Shown piece after piece: positions 41,689-51,185 of a stretch of DNA of 64,000 nucleotides. The stretch is from the NCBI GenBank assembly GCA_050246015.1, contig JBFWWU010000004.1, positions 124,001 to 188,000 on the forward strand, written 5' to 3'. The notes beneath the pieces were generated by a model, which saw only the letters and a program-made list of their open reading frames with translations, searched no databases and had not been told where the DNA came from. The position numbers were made by a program, and so were the translations under genes. How positions within the stretch are numbered: the first letter of the stretch is position 1; every line of letters begins with the position of its first letter. The DNA is from JTS-AC122 sp050246015 (GTDB taxonomy: Bacteria > Planctomycetota > Phycisphaerae > Phycisphaerales > UBA1924).

Positions 41689-42381
41689 CTACCTCGATGC
41701 GTACGCCGCGCTGAGGATCTCGTCCGCCGTCGCGAGCCGCCCGTTTCGCCGAAGCGCACCGGCGACCATCCGTTCCGCGCTGGCTTCGCTCTCGCCCAGC
41801 GTCACCATCGCGCTGATGGCTTCCACGGCCGCGGGCGAGAACTTCGCCTCCAACTCGCTCGCGGACTCACCCGGAATCGCCGGTCGCCCCGCGCTTCCCA
41901 GAAGCCCCGCGAACCTCTGCGCTTTCTCGCGGAGTTCGAGCACGATCGTCTCGGCGAGTTTCTTCCCAATCTCCGGCAACTCCTGCAGCCGTCGCACGTC
42001 GCGCGACACGATCGCGTCCGCGATGGCCGCCGGCTCCTGCGCCAGGGCGCGCAGCGCCCGCCGATTTCCAAGCCCCTTGACCGTCGTGAACATCTCGAAG
42101 AACTCGCGCTCGTTGTCGGTCGCGAACCCGACCAGCCTCGGGATGAACGATGTTCCCTGCCCCTGACCTTCCAGGTACTCCAGCGTGTGGAGCACGATCG
42201 AAGGCCGGATGGTGGCCAGCGACGCATCGGCCCCCGCGGTGTCGAGCGAGTACGTCGCGCGCAGCCGCCCACTCAGGTACGCCGGGATCATTACCTCATA
42301 CGCCAGTCCCGTCGCATCGACCGCCACGAGAGCGGTCGTTCCTTCAATCGATTCAAGCGACCCAGCGATTCGAGCAATCAT
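41689..42381 (-). CDS. ruvA: Holliday junction DNA helicase subunit RuvA
   Basis: The 230-residue protein binds Holliday junctions and loads RuvB for branch migration. It starts MIARIAGSLESIEGTTALV (OB-fold), has helix-hairpin-helix segments VKGLGNRRALRAL and LPEIGKKLAETIVLEL, and ends with the small RuvB-binding domain (AVEAISAMVTLGESEASAERM). It is slightly longer than the usual 190-205 residues because of a loop in the OB domain (about 45-75). ruvB and ruvC are not in the window. TTCAAT lies 5 bases before the ATG, so a leaderless start is possible. Confidence 0.93.
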   Translation of the reverse strand: MIARIAGSLESIEGTTALVAVDATGLAYEVMIPAYLSGRLRATYSLDTAGADASLATIRPSIVLHTLEYLEGQGQGTSFIPRLVGFATDNEREFFEMFTTVKGLGNRRALRALAQEPAAIADAIVSRDVRRLQELPEIGKKLAETIVLELREKAQRFAGLLGSAGRPAIPGESASELEAKFSPAAVEAISAMVTLGESEASAERMVAGALRRNGRLATADEILSAAYASR

Positions 42382-42604
42382 GGTGTATTGAAGGTGGATC
42401 CGGCGACGAATTCGAGACGCCCGTCCGCGCGCTTGTCTGGCTGCTATCAGCCGGCCGCTCGGTACCGAGGACTATTTGCATCATGGTAGGTGCTGGAACT
42501 CTGTTCAATTCCTGAACCGGGGATGGCAAGTCGGCCGAGATTTGCTAGACTATGGCTTCTGGTATCGGTTTCACAACCAGTCGGACGGTCTTGCTTCCGG
42601 ACGC

Positions 42605-43390
42605 ATGAACAGACCAGAGACCTCACCGCAACGAATCGTGAGCAGTCGGCGTGGCGCGTTCACACTGCTCGAGATTCTCGTCACCATCGCCATCATCGGC
42701 GTGCTGGTGTCGCTCGTGCTCCCGATCGCCCGGAGCACGGTTGCGTCAGCGCGCGGCTTCAAGTGCCAGATGAGCCAGCGCTCCAGCGCCTACGACTTCA
42801 ACGTCTTCGCCGACGACGTGTACCACGGCGACCGCGGGCGCGACTCCGCCAACCACCTCCGCTTCCAACTCGATACGTTCGTATCGAGTCAGTACTGCCT
42901 GGAAGAGTTCTGGTGCTGGGAGGGCCAGACCCGTCATGACCTTCCCGACAACGACAAGAACGACCCCCTGCGCTGCCCCGAGGTGAAGGGCACCATCTCG
43001 ACCTTCCGCAACGCGCCATGCCAAGGCGGCGGCGTCGGCCCGTGGCAGAATGTGTCCTTCGGGTTCAACTTCCGGCTCAAGATCGCCGAGAGACCCCCCC
43101 CGCAGAGCGGCGTCGTCACCGTCAGGCTCCAGAGTGCGATCACGAGCGAATCCGGCGTGCCGCTGCTGTGGGATGTTGACGGCGTGGCCGCTAGCAGCCG
43201 CCAGAGCCCGCCATTCTTCTCCGCCCCTTCACTGGGAACCACCGGAGTGTTCGGAGACGACCGCTTCTGGTTCCCGGCCATGCGTCATAACGGCGGCCTG
43301 AACGTCGGCTTCGTTGACGGTCATGTCGAGTCGTCCGGGCGCCCGCTGCAGGAAGCCGGCTGGAGATGGGGTTTCTCACCCGTTCCCTGA
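42605..43390 (+). CDS. Prepilin-like H-X9-DG protein
   Basis: The 261-residue product has a prepilin signal near residues 16-36 (RRGAFTLLEILVTIAIIGVL, with A instead of G before F and Glu at +5). The end carries HNGGLNVGFVDG, a perfect H-X9-DG motif of the DUF1559-like planctomycete pilin family. It is membrane-anchored or assembled by a prepilin peptidase, with a beta-rich C-terminal domain. The ATG at 42605 begins the basic N-terminus. The gene is solitary. The role may be in surface fibres or secretion. Confidence 0.8.
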   Translation: MNRPETSPQRIVSSRRGAFTLLEILVTIAIIGVLVSLVLPIARSTVASARGFKCQMSQRSSAYDFNVFADDVYHGDRGRDSANHLRFQLDTFVSSQYCLEEFWCWEGQTRHDLPDNDKNDPLRCPEVKGTISTFRNAPCQGGGVGPWQNVSFGFNFRLKIAERPPPQSGVVTVRLQSAITSESGVPLLWDVDGVAASSRQSPPFFSAPSLGTTGVFGDDRFWFPAMRHNGGLNVGFVDGHVESSGRPLQEAGWRWGFSPVP

Positions 43391-43549
43391 TGGGCGGCTA
43401 CCGCCAAAATTTCGCGTCACTTCCGGTAACTCCACTGGCGGCGCCGACATTCCCCGGCACAATTATGCTCGACGCATCCGTGTCCGGCATCGTGCCGATT
43501 CTCTAGCGGCTGCGCGCGTTCGGTCTCGATCTCGTTCCGGAGAGTTTCA

Positions 43550-45343
43550 ATGCCAACGGCTCGTTCTTTCGTCGGCCAGCGTCTGGCCTGGTCCGTTCTG
43601 GCGGCGTGCGGCACGCTGCCGGTCGCGCCGCTCGCTTCGGCCGATAACGTCCGCTGCCTCGCGATCGTCGGCGCCCAGGCACCCGGCGCCCCCGCGGGCG
43701 CTCTCTTCGCCTCGCTGGGGCGGCCCACCATCGCCCCGGGAAGCCGCATCGCCTTTGATGGAACTCTTCAGGCCGGCGCCGGCGGGGTCACCGCGGCCAA
43801 CGATGCGGCGCTCTGGATCATCCGCGAGGGCGCGGGCGCCACGCTGCTGGCGCGCGAAGGGTCGCAGGCACCCGGGATGCCCCCCGGCGTCACCTACGTC
43901 GACCTCGGGCTCCCCGTGCTCGATGCCTCCGCGACCGATGCCGCCGCCTTCTGGGCCAGCCTGTCTCACACCGCCGGGATCGGCCCCGACAACGATCGCG
44001 CCGTGTTCCAGTACGTCAACGGGATGACGTACTTCTACTACCAGGCCGGCAATCCCTTCTTCGGCGCGCCCGAAGGGCCCTTGGACGACATCAACGACTT
44101 CCGCACCCACCCCGCCATGAACTGGAACTGGAGCGTCCCCATCAAGGCGACGCTCGTGACCGGCGCCGGCGGCGTGCCCGTGGATCAGTCCCAGGGCATC
44201 TGGGCTCAGAACTTCGTCGGCGACGTCGCCGCCGTTGCACGCCAGGGCGACGTCGCGCACGACATCGCCAGCGCGCCGCTCTATGACGGCAACTTCTCCT
44301 CTCCCGTCATCTCCTTCCGCGGCGACATCGCCTACCGCGCGAACCTCCGCCGCGGCACCGGCGGGGTCGACGCGTCCAACGACGTCGGCATCTGGATCCG
44401 CATCGGCGAACAGGATGTCTTCTACCTCCTCGCCCGCACCGGCGACAACATCGGGCACGGCGACATCTCCGCGGCGCTCTACGAGTCGCTGGGCATGCCC
44501 GTCATCACCGGCGAGCCCCGCGTCGGTTTCCGTGCCACCATGCGCGTCGGCGTCGCCGGCATCACCCCCGGCGACGACGCCGGCATCTTCACCCGCTGCC
44601 CCTGCGGCTCCACCTTCAACCTCGTGCGCGAAAACCAGCAGGCGCCCGGAGCCTTCGCAGGCGTGGTCTTCGACTCCTTCAGCGATCCGGCCTTCTCTCA
44701 GGACGGACGCGTCATGTTCGCCGCGACCCTCCGCGGCACCGACGTCGCCGCCGCCAACGACACGTCCATCTGGTGGGGCGACGCCCCGGCCCTACTCATC
44801 CTCGCCGCCCGCGAAGGTGCGCTGGCGCCCCGCGGCAACGGGGCCCGCTTCGCCAACTTCGACTTCCAGGCCCCGGACTTCTGGCTCGCGACCTCCTCGG
44901 GAAACCAACTCGTCTTCCCCGCCACGCTCTCGACCGGCGCCAAGGGCATCTACGTCTATTCCCCGGGTCGCGGCCTGTCCTGCCTCGTGCAGGAGGGTGA
45001 TTCCGTGCAGGTCGCCCCGGGCGACAACCGGCTGATCGTCTCACTCCTTCCGCGAACCGAAGGCCTCGCGCACGACGGCCGCCGAACCGCCGTCTCGCTC
45101 GATCGAACCTTCGCGTTCCTTGCCACCGTCAGCGGCGGGCAGGACGGCATCTTCATGGCCGACCTCCCGCCCATCGCGCTCGGGTGCCCCTCCGACTGGA
45201 ACAATGACTCCTTCGTCAATAGCCAGGACTTCTTTGACTTCATCACCGACTTCTTTAGCGGCGCGGCGGACATGAACTACTCCGGCTTCACGGATTCGCA
45301 GGACTTCTTCGATTTCCTCGTCGCCATGTTCAGTGGTTGCTGA
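43550..45343 (+). CDS. Secreted repeat protein with GC-type dockerin
   Basis: The 597-residue product has a signal peptide ending near residue 31 (PLASADN). It has at least four tandem units of about 100 residues of the type 'ND.ALWI...G..LLAREG.QAPG.P.GV.F...G.P' (LLAREGSQAPGMPPGV, LLARTGDNIGHGD, LVRENQQAPGAFAGVVF, LAAREGALAPRGNGARF). This matches the planctomycete NxxGxxxW-type repeat family and predicts a beta-propeller. The C-terminus is a dockerin (SQDFFDFITDFF, SQDFFDFLVAMFSGC). CCGGAGAG precedes the ATG. Confidence 0.8.
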   Translation: MPTARSFVGQRLAWSVLAACGTLPVAPLASADNVRCLAIVGAQAPGAPAGALFASLGRPTIAPGSRIAFDGTLQAGAGGVTAANDAALWIIREGAGATLLAREGSQAPGMPPGVTYVDLGLPVLDASATDAAAFWASLSHTAGIGPDNDRAVFQYVNGMTYFYYQAGNPFFGAPEGPLDDINDFRTHPAMNWNWSVPIKATLVTGAGGVPVDQSQGIWAQNFVGDVAAVARQGDVAHDIASAPLYDGNFSSPVISFRGDIAYRANLRRGTGGVDASNDVGIWIRIGEQDVFYLLARTGDNIGHGDISAALYESLGMPVITGEPRVGFRATMRVGVAGITPGDDAGIFTRCPCGSTFNLVRENQQAPGAFAGVVFDSFSDPAFSQDGRVMFAATLRGTDVAAANDTSIWWGDAPALLILAAREGALAPRGNGARFANFDFQAPDFWLATSSGNQLVFPATLSTGAKGIYVYSPGRGLSCLVQEGDSVQVAPGDNRLIVSLLPRTEGLAHDGRRTAVSLDRTFAFLATVSGGQDGIFMADLPPIALGCPSDWNNDSFVNSQDFFDFITDFFSGAADMNYSGFTDSQDFFDFLVAMFSGC

Positions 45344-45369
45344 GCCCGGTTGATCTCCTCGCGACCCGA

Positions 45370-45411
45370 GGGAGGGGTGGGGGGGGTGGGGGGGTGGGGG
45401 GGTGGGGGGAA
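45370..45411 (+). repeat. G-rich tract (quadruplex-forming potential)
   Basis: This 40-base run has six or more G-blocks separated by single T, with a repeated GGGGGGGTG-like unit. It lies just downstream of a dockerin gene and upstream of the lipoprotein gene at 45530, so it could affect transcription end or start on the plus strand. Confidence 0.7.
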
Positions 45412-45529
45412 CACGCTGACCGGCCTGTCAATTCAGTCCGGATGCAGGCCATGCGCACCGCTGTGGGCGGTAGACTACTGGAGCACCCTCGCCCTGCATT
45501 CGCCGGCGGGTCGTGCACGGAAGCCCGCC

Positions 45530-46834
45530 ATGCCCACACCGCATCGACCCGCCCGACCTCGAATCACCCGATTCATTCACCTCGGCGCCGGCATCGCATC
45601 GGCGGCGTGCTGCATGGTCGGATGCTCGTCGTCCTCGATCGTCAAGCCCGCGTCTTCGCGCTTGTCCGCCTCCAGTTTCGCCGCCGGCCCCGGCGACCCG
45701 GGCGCCGCGCTCGTGAAGCGCGACGTCATCACGACCCCTCCGGTATCCCCCGACGCACGCTCCTCCGCCGCCCCTGACCCCGGCGTCCTCGACGTCGCCG
45801 CCTTCGCCGGCGCTCCCAACCTTCCTGCGCCCAGCGCCCCGTCCATCCCCGCCGACCAGGGAGTCCTGCTCGATTCCCTCGTCGGTCAGATCAACGGCAA
45901 CCCGGTGTACGCGTCGAAGTTCTTTCGCGATACGAAACTCGATGCCGCACTCGCGGGCATGGCCCTGAAGCACAAGTCCGACGCAGCCTGGCGTGCCGAG
46001 GCCAACGACGCGATCCGAAAAGCCCTGCTCGACAAGATCCGCGACGAACTCGTCCTGGCCGAAGCGAGGTCATCACTCACCCCCGAAGAGCGCAAGGGGA
46101 TCCTCTACTTCATCGGGCAACTGCGCAACCAACTCGTATCGGGAGCCGGCGGGAGCGAAGCCGTCGTCAACGAGACCCTCCTCGAACGCGAGGGCAAGAA
46201 CCTCGACGAAAAAGTGAAAGAGGACCTCGAAACCCAACTCGTCAAGCGCGAGGTCTACCAGCGGGTCGCTTCGAAGGTCATCGTCAGTTGGAAGGACATC
46301 CAACTTGAATACGAGCGGCGCTTCGACGAGTTCAACCCCCCGCCCGTCGCCACGCTCCGCATGATCTGGCTGCCGGCCGGCGCCACCGAACAGATCGAGC
46401 GCGTCAAGCAGGATCTTTCCGGCGGCGTCCCCTTCAAGGACATCGCCGCCCGCGATGAAAACGAGTTCAACTCCGGCGGCGCGGGCGCGGCCGAACGCAC
46501 GATCAAAGGTTCATTCAATCAGACCGATTTCTTCCCTCAGCAGCCCCTCAACGAGGCGGCCCGCGGATTGTCCACGGGGTCATTCACCGGACCGATCCCG
46601 TTCGATCGCCGGGTCGCGTGGATTTCGCTTGAATCGGTCGTGACGCCGCCCGCGAAGTCGCTCTACGACGTGCAGTTGCAACTCGATGCCGAGATCAAGA
46701 AGCGTCGCTTCGACCAGGAGACGGTGCGCTACCTCTCCAAGCTCATGAACAAGGGCAGTTTCAGCGATGTCAACGACATGAACGCGAAGTTGCTCGCGAC
46801 CGCCGAGGCGCGATACCTCGTCCCCAACCGCTGA
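45530..46834 (+). CDS. SurA/PpiC-like lipoprotein
   Basis: The 434-residue product has a lipobox (CCMVGC) near residue 31. After a Pro/Ala/Ser-rich linker it starts a SurA-N-like helical domain (LVGQINGNPVYASKFF, then LLDKIRDELVLAEARSSL and VKREVYQRVASKVIVSWKDIQLEYER). A short parvulin-like region follows (ATLRMIWLPAGATEQIERVKQDLSGGVPF). The helical chaperone part is better kept than the rotamase part, where active residues are not obvious. It probably escorts exported proteins. yraN follows with a 1-base overlap of stop and start (TGATG). Confidence 0.75.
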   Translation: MPTPHRPARPRITRFIHLGAGIASAACCMVGCSSSSIVKPASSRLSASSFAAGPGDPGAALVKRDVITTPPVSPDARSSAAPDPGVLDVAAFAGAPNLPAPSAPSIPADQGVLLDSLVGQINGNPVYASKFFRDTKLDAALAGMALKHKSDAAWRAEANDAIRKALLDKIRDELVLAEARSSLTPEERKGILYFIGQLRNQLVSGAGGSEAVVNETLLEREGKNLDEKVKEDLETQLVKREVYQRVASKVIVSWKDIQLEYERRFDEFNPPPVATLRMIWLPAGATEQIERVKQDLSGGVPFKDIAARDENEFNSGGAGAAERTIKGSFNQTDFFPQQPLNEAARGLSTGSFTGPIPFDRRVAWISLESVVTPPAKSLYDVQLQLDAEIKKRRFDQETVRYLSKLMNKGSFSDVNDMNAKLLATAEARYLVPNR

Positions 46835-47271
46835 TGATCGCCCTGGTCCGACATCTCCGCAGGCGGATCCTGGGCATCCGCGGGGACTTCGACATTACCG
46901 GCCGCCGGGGTGAGCGCGCCGCCGCCACGTTCCTCCGTCGCGCCGGCTACCGCGTGATTGCCCGCAACGTCCACGTCGAGTTCGGCGAACTCGACCTGCT
47001 CTGCCTGGCGCCGGATCGGCGCACGATCGTCGCCGTCGAGGTCAAGACCAGGCGCCTCGACCCCACTGCGTCAACCGATCCGCATCGTCCCGCGTTTCCC
47101 GCCGAGGCCAAGGCCAACGCCGAAAAGCGCCGGAAGGTCCTCTCAATCGTGCGCCATCTCGCCCGCGCCAACGGCTGGGCCGACCGCCCCTTGCGCGTCG
47201 ATGTCGTCGGCGTCGATCTTCCGCTCCGCGGCCGGCCCGCCGTCCGGCATCACGTCAACGTTCCGGCCTAG
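46834..47271 (+). CDS. YraN family protein (UPF0102, nuclease-like fold)
   Basis: The 145-residue protein has the family signatures GRRGERAAATFLRRAGYRVIARNV, EFGELDLLCL and VAVEVKTRR. The E-x-K and D residues resemble the core of restriction-endonuclease-like folds. The biochemical role is unknown. The start codon shares an A with the stop of the preceding gene (TGATG), which indicates coupling. The end (PAVRHHVNVPA) fits the usual length of 115-150 residues. The large convergent gene ends 24 bases further on. Confidence 0.9.
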   Translation: MIALVRHLRRRILGIRGDFDITGRRGERAAATFLRRAGYRVIARNVHVEFGELDLLCLAPDRRTIVAVEVKTRRLDPTASTDPHRPAFPAEAKANAEKRRKVLSIVRHLARANGWADRPLRVDVVGVDLPLRGRPAVRHHVNVPA

Positions 47272-47294
47272 CCGCGCATCGGCCATCGGCGCCG

Positions 47295-50200
47295 CTATCG
47301 AAGTTCACGAATGCGCATGTTGCGAAACCGGACCCGGAGCGGATCAGCCCGGTCCCCCACGCCGTGCACCTGCAGCGCGATATGCCCGGCGGCGTCCATC
47401 GCGTCGAACATGGTCGCCGCGGGAACCCCGTTCACCCACGTCTGCACCACCGGTCCGCGCGCCACGATTCGAATGGTGTTCCAGTCCCCGGGTTTGTAGG
47501 CCGCTCGCGCGTACGGCGCATCGATGAGCGGCGCCAGCCAGCCACGCCGACCCTCGTCGTAGATCCCGCCGGAAAAAGCGCGCGGCGCGGGATCGAGTTC
47601 GCACTGATACCCCACGACCCGGCCCGATCGGTTGTCGATGCCCCCCTCCACGTGCGAGCGGAACTGGATCCCCGAGTTGAGTTCGGGATCCTGCTTCACC
47701 TCCAGCAGCAACTCGAAGTCCGAGTAGGTCTCGCGACTGACCAGAAAGGTATTCGGCGAGTTCGGGCGCGTCTCCCCCACGATCTCGCCCGGTTGCTCGC
47801 TGAAGACGCCGCCCCCGCCGCAGGTCGTCCACCCGCCCAGACCGCTGGCATCGGTGAGATTCTTCCATGGCCCCGCGGTCCGATCACGCTGCGCGATCCG
47901 CTCGGGTCGATTGATCGATGTCGAGAAACTCCTGACCACGGTGTGGTCGCCCAAGAGCGAATGGGCGTCCATGATGTCGGCCGGCGCGATCCAGACGTTG
48001 CGGTAACGCACCGGTCCCTGGGCGGCCGTCTCGTGCGCTTGCAGGCGCAGTGGGCCGATCTGAGTGACGCCGTCGCCGGAGCCCTTCGCCGGCCCCGGCT
48101 CGCCCTTCGCGGCGGCGGCGCCCGTCGGACCGCTCACCTCCACCCGGTCATGCACGAGCACGCCGTTCCAGTACAGCGTCAGCCGCGCGGGCGACACTTT
48201 CACGCCCCGCTCGAATCGCGGAGCGTCGAAAAACACGTCGTACGCCTGCCACGTCCCGGGGCCCGTGGACGCATTGACGTCGGGCGCCTTGACGTTGTAG
48301 AGTGAACCGGCTTCGTTGATCCGTGGCGCCGCGCCCGCCCTGGTTCCCAGTACCTGGATCTCATACAGCGACTGCAGGTACACGCCGCTGTTGGCGGCGA
48401 GTTGCCCCTCGCCCCCCGGCGGACAGTACCACTCGACGTGGAGCCGGGCATCACCGAAACTGATGCGCGACGTGAGGTCCCCCTCGGCCACGTTCATCTC
48501 GACGTATTCGCCCTGATCCAGCAGGTCCTTCTGCGTCCGGTTCTCCCCGGCGGTCGGCATCGCGCCCTGCCGTGCCCCGGTCACGAAGTTCGCGCGGGCC
48601 GAGCGGCCGATCAGAACCGCCGCGTGCGCCGGCGGCTGCACGCCCACGCCCAGCGCCGTCTCGTACGTCCACACATCGTTCACCACACGCGGCGCGGCCC
48701 GAGCCGGCTCATACACGACCGTCGGCTTCTCGACGGGGATGTTGTTCAGCGTATACCACGCCTCCGTCGCCCATATCGTCTCGCCCGATGCTGACTTCGG
48801 ATCGACGTGCAGATACACGCACGAGCCCCGGACCAGCCCGGGGATCGTCAGCCGGACCGATCGGCCATCGTCCGAAGCAACCGCCCCGGCGACCGTCATC
48901 GCCCGATCATCGATCTTCGGTCCCCCGTACTCCGCCGTCGGCTTGTAATGCCATTGCCGCACTTCAAAGTTCTTCGGCTCCGTGAGCCACGCCGTCTCGA
49001 CCGGCTTGGTGAACGTGATCGTCAGGCCCGTCGGGGTGGCGTTCACCGCGAGCATCTCGAACGGCACCACGCCCGTCGGCACCAGCCGCTGCAGCCCGAA
49101 CTTCGTCTCCTTCCAGTTCCAGTTGCCCCCCGCGCCGATGCCACCGACGTACAGCGCTCCATCGCCCGCGGGAGACCATGCCATCCGGTTGATCCCGACG
49201 CTGAATCCCTGCGAGAACCGGAACGCCGCCCCCTGCCATTCGCCATTGACCCGTTCGAGGTTCGCGCGCCGGATCCCGCCCGCGGTGAGTTCACCGATGA
49301 GCATCTGGCTGCCCGAGCAGTACGGCGCGAGCGCGGGCGTGTCGATGAGCAGCGGCTGCGTCGGTGAGTTGCTGCACTCATTCTGAGGCAGGTACAGCGC
49401 CGCCGGGGCACGCACGCGATCACACCACGCACTCGCGATCCCGCCGCCGGGGTACCGATCCCGCAGCGGCGGCACCATGTTCGTGTTGTTGAAGTGCCCG
49501 AAGAACCGCCCGGGCACCACCTCCGCCATCTGGCTCGTCGGCATCCACGTCCCCTGATTGTCGCAGTAGAACAGCGACCCGCCGGGCCCGATCCCCAGCC
49601 CGTTCGGCGTCCGACAACCCCCCGCGATGACCGAGGCGATGTTCGCGACCGGATCAATCTCGAGCACGCAGCCCCGCATCGGTCCGTTCGGCGCGGCGTT
49701 GGTCCCCATCCCTTCCCACTTGGGCGGCGCCATCGCCGTCGCCAGCCCGCAGTACAAGAGCCCGTTCCGCTCCACCAACCCGAAGTTGAACTGGTGGTAG
49801 TTCCACCCTTCCCACCCCGTCGCCACATCCTCGTGCGTTTCGTAGAACCCGTCCGCGTCCCGGTCGATCAGCCGCGTGACCGCGCGCCGGTGCGACACGT
49901 ACAGCACGTCGCCCACCGACGCCGCCCCGCACGGCTCGTAAAGCCCGTCCGCCGCGACGCTCACGCGCCCCTCGATCACCCCGCTCGCATCCGCGGTCGC
50001 GCCGAGCAGGCCATCGACCGCGTACAACTTGTCCGGCGTCTTCTTCTCAATGTCCGGCAGCGACTCTTCCGTCCGCTGCAACGGATCGAACGTCCCGACG
50101 ATCAACCGGCCCCGTGAATCGAAGCACAGCGCGCCCACCCGCGGCTCAAGACCCTGCGTCCGGATCGTCTCCAGCCTGAACGAAGGATGCACGCCCTCCA

Positions 50201-50903
50201 GCGCACGCCGGTCGCCCGGACGCGTCCGCGGCGCCGGCGTTCCCTCGCCGCTGCCGGCGGCGATTCGCTTCGCGCCCGGAGACGTCACCCGGGCCAAATC
50301 CGACTCGGTCCAGAAGTTCGACGCCGGGACGAGCGTGAACGACGCCGCGCCGGGCGTCTTCCATTCCAGCCGCAGACGCCGGCTGCCCCCCGAATCGAAA
50401 TACTCGATCCGCAGCGGATGAAATCCCGGCGCCAGTTCGAGCGATCCGGAGTCCTTTGACGACGCCCCGTGCCTCCCGTCGTGATCGATCACCTCTCGAT
50501 CGTCGATGAACAGCCGCGAACCGTCGTCGCTGATCAGCCGGAAGACGAACGAGCGTGCCGAATCGCCGCCGAGTTCTCCCGCCCCGGGAATCTCGATCGA
50601 CGCCCGCACGACGCACGTGATCGGAGCGGCGATCGTCGGGAACAGCGTCAGGTTCGCGTCCGCGGGGTTTGCCGCGCCGCTCGTGAAGTCAACCACAGGC
50701 CGCAGTTCGTCAACGTTCGGGGTCTGATTCTCAAGCAGGACCGGGATGCGTCGAACCTCCCCCTGCCCGGAGATGTCGTACGCCCGGAACGTGACGCCCC
50801 GCTCCCACCCCGCCGGATCCGGCTGAGCGACGACCGGGACCGGAACCAGGGCGCCCAGAGCGCTGATCGAGCACAACCAGAGCCGACATGCAAACTGTTT
50901 CAT
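47295..50903 (-). CDS. Giant secreted PA14 / sorbosone-dehydrogenase-like / DUF1080 protein
   Basis: The 1202-residue product has a signal peptide (about 1-26). Residues 105-200 are a PA14 domain (SDDGSRLFIDDREVIDHDG, APGFHPLRIEYF). Residues 240-640 are a beta-propeller like glucose/sorbosone dehydrogenases (GALCFDSRGRLIVGTF, TPNGLGIGPGGSLFYCDNQG, INRMAWSPAGDGALYVGG). Then come a beta-sandwich and two DUF1080 concanavalin-like domains (800-975 with VYLQSLYEIQVLG and 1010-1202 with SGIQFRSHVEGG and VVGYQCELDP). DUF1080 is known for sugar binding or 3-keto-disaccharide hydrolysis, so a role in polysaccharide breakdown is likely. No dockerin is present. It lies convergent to yraN. Confidence 0.85.
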   Translation of the reverse strand: MKQFACRLWLCSISALGALVPVPVVAQPDPAGWERGVTFRAYDISGQGEVRRIPVLLENQTPNVDELRPVVDFTSGAANPADANLTLFPTIAAPITCVVRASIEIPGAGELGGDSARSFVFRLISDDGSRLFIDDREVIDHDGRHGASSKDSGSLELAPGFHPLRIEYFDSGGSRRLRLEWKTPGAASFTLVPASNFWTESDLARVTSPGAKRIAAGSGEGTPAPRTRPGDRRALEGVHPSFRLETIRTQGLEPRVGALCFDSRGRLIVGTFDPLQRTEESLPDIEKKTPDKLYAVDGLLGATADASGVIEGRVSVAADGLYEPCGAASVGDVLYVSHRRAVTRLIDRDADGFYETHEDVATGWEGWNYHQFNFGLVERNGLLYCGLATAMAPPKWEGMGTNAAPNGPMRGCVLEIDPVANIASVIAGGCRTPNGLGIGPGGSLFYCDNQGTWMPTSQMAEVVPGRFFGHFNNTNMVPPLRDRYPGGGIASAWCDRVRAPAALYLPQNECSNSPTQPLLIDTPALAPYCSGSQMLIGELTAGGIRRANLERVNGEWQGAAFRFSQGFSVGINRMAWSPAGDGALYVGGIGAGGNWNWKETKFGLQRLVPTGVVPFEMLAVNATPTGLTITFTKPVETAWLTEPKNFEVRQWHYKPTAEYGGPKIDDRAMTVAGAVASDDGRSVRLTIPGLVRGSCVYLHVDPKSASGETIWATEAWYTLNNIPVEKPTVVYEPARAAPRVVNDVWTYETALGVGVQPPAHAAVLIGRSARANFVTGARQGAMPTAGENRTQKDLLDQGEYVEMNVAEGDLTSRISFGDARLHVEWYCPPGGEGQLAANSGVYLQSLYEIQVLGTRAGAAPRINEAGSLYNVKAPDVNASTGPGTWQAYDVFFDAPRFERGVKVSPARLTLYWNGVLVHDRVEVSGPTGAAAAKGEPGPAKGSGDGVTQIGPLRLQAHETAAQGPVRYRNVWIAPADIMDAHSLLGDHTVVRSFSTSINRPERIAQRDRTAGPWKNLTDASGLGGWTTCGGGGVFSEQPGEIVGETRPNSPNTFLVSRETYSDFELLLEVKQDPELNSGIQFRSHVEGGIDNRSGRVVGYQCELDPAPRAFSGGIYDEGRRGWLAPLIDAPYARAAYKPGDWNTIRIVARGPVVQTWVNGVPAATMFDAMDAAGHIALQVHGVGDRADPLRVRFRNMRIRELR

Positions 50904-50988
50904 GCCGTCAGCATACCGATGTCTCCGCCGAACGCCTAACGCCCAGTGCCTAACGACAAACTCACAACTTCGCGCCCCCCCTTTCCCC

Positions 50989-51022
50989 CAAAAAAGAAAA
51001 ACGCCCGCGGCGTTCGCGGGCG
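50989..51022 (-). terminator. Intrinsic terminator of tRNA-Leu
   Basis: On the minus strand CGCCCGCG-AACGC-CGCGGGCG is followed by TTTTTCTTTTTT. The stem (51002-51009/51015-51022) lies 10 bases after the tRNA 3' end. Confidence 0.9.
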
Positions 51023-51032
51023 AGTCTCAATA

Positions 51033-51118
51033 TGCGGCTGAGAGGACTTGAACCTCCATGGGATTTTACTCCCACTAGGACCTGAACCTAGCGCGTCTGC
51101 CAGTTTCGCCACAGCCGC
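51033..51118 (-). tRNA. tRNA-Leu (anticodon CAG)
   Basis: The 86-base minus-strand gene folds as a class II tRNA. The acceptor stem is GCGGCTG/CAGCCGC with discriminator A. The D-loop contains AACTGGCAG, and the anticodon stem-loop is CTAGG-TTCAGGT-CCTAG with CAG. A long variable arm (GGGA-GTAAAA-TCCC type) and the T-arm GAGG-TTCAAGT-CCTC follow. CCA is not encoded. It reads CTG, the commonest Leu codon in such GC-rich genomes. A promoter and an intrinsic terminator flank it. Confidence 0.97.
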
Positions 51119-51132
51119 GGCGAGTGCGGATG

Positions 51133-51161
51133 AGGATAGCAGGCGCCAGTCCGCGAAGCAA
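51133..51161 (-). promoter_or_regulatory. Promoter of tRNA-Leu
   Basis: On the minus strand TTGCTT (51156-51161) and TATCCT (51133-51138) are 17 bases apart. The start would lie about 8 bases before the tRNA 5' end. Confidence 0.55.
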
Positions 51162-51185
51162 TATCAGGCATGCTCGGGACCGGTT

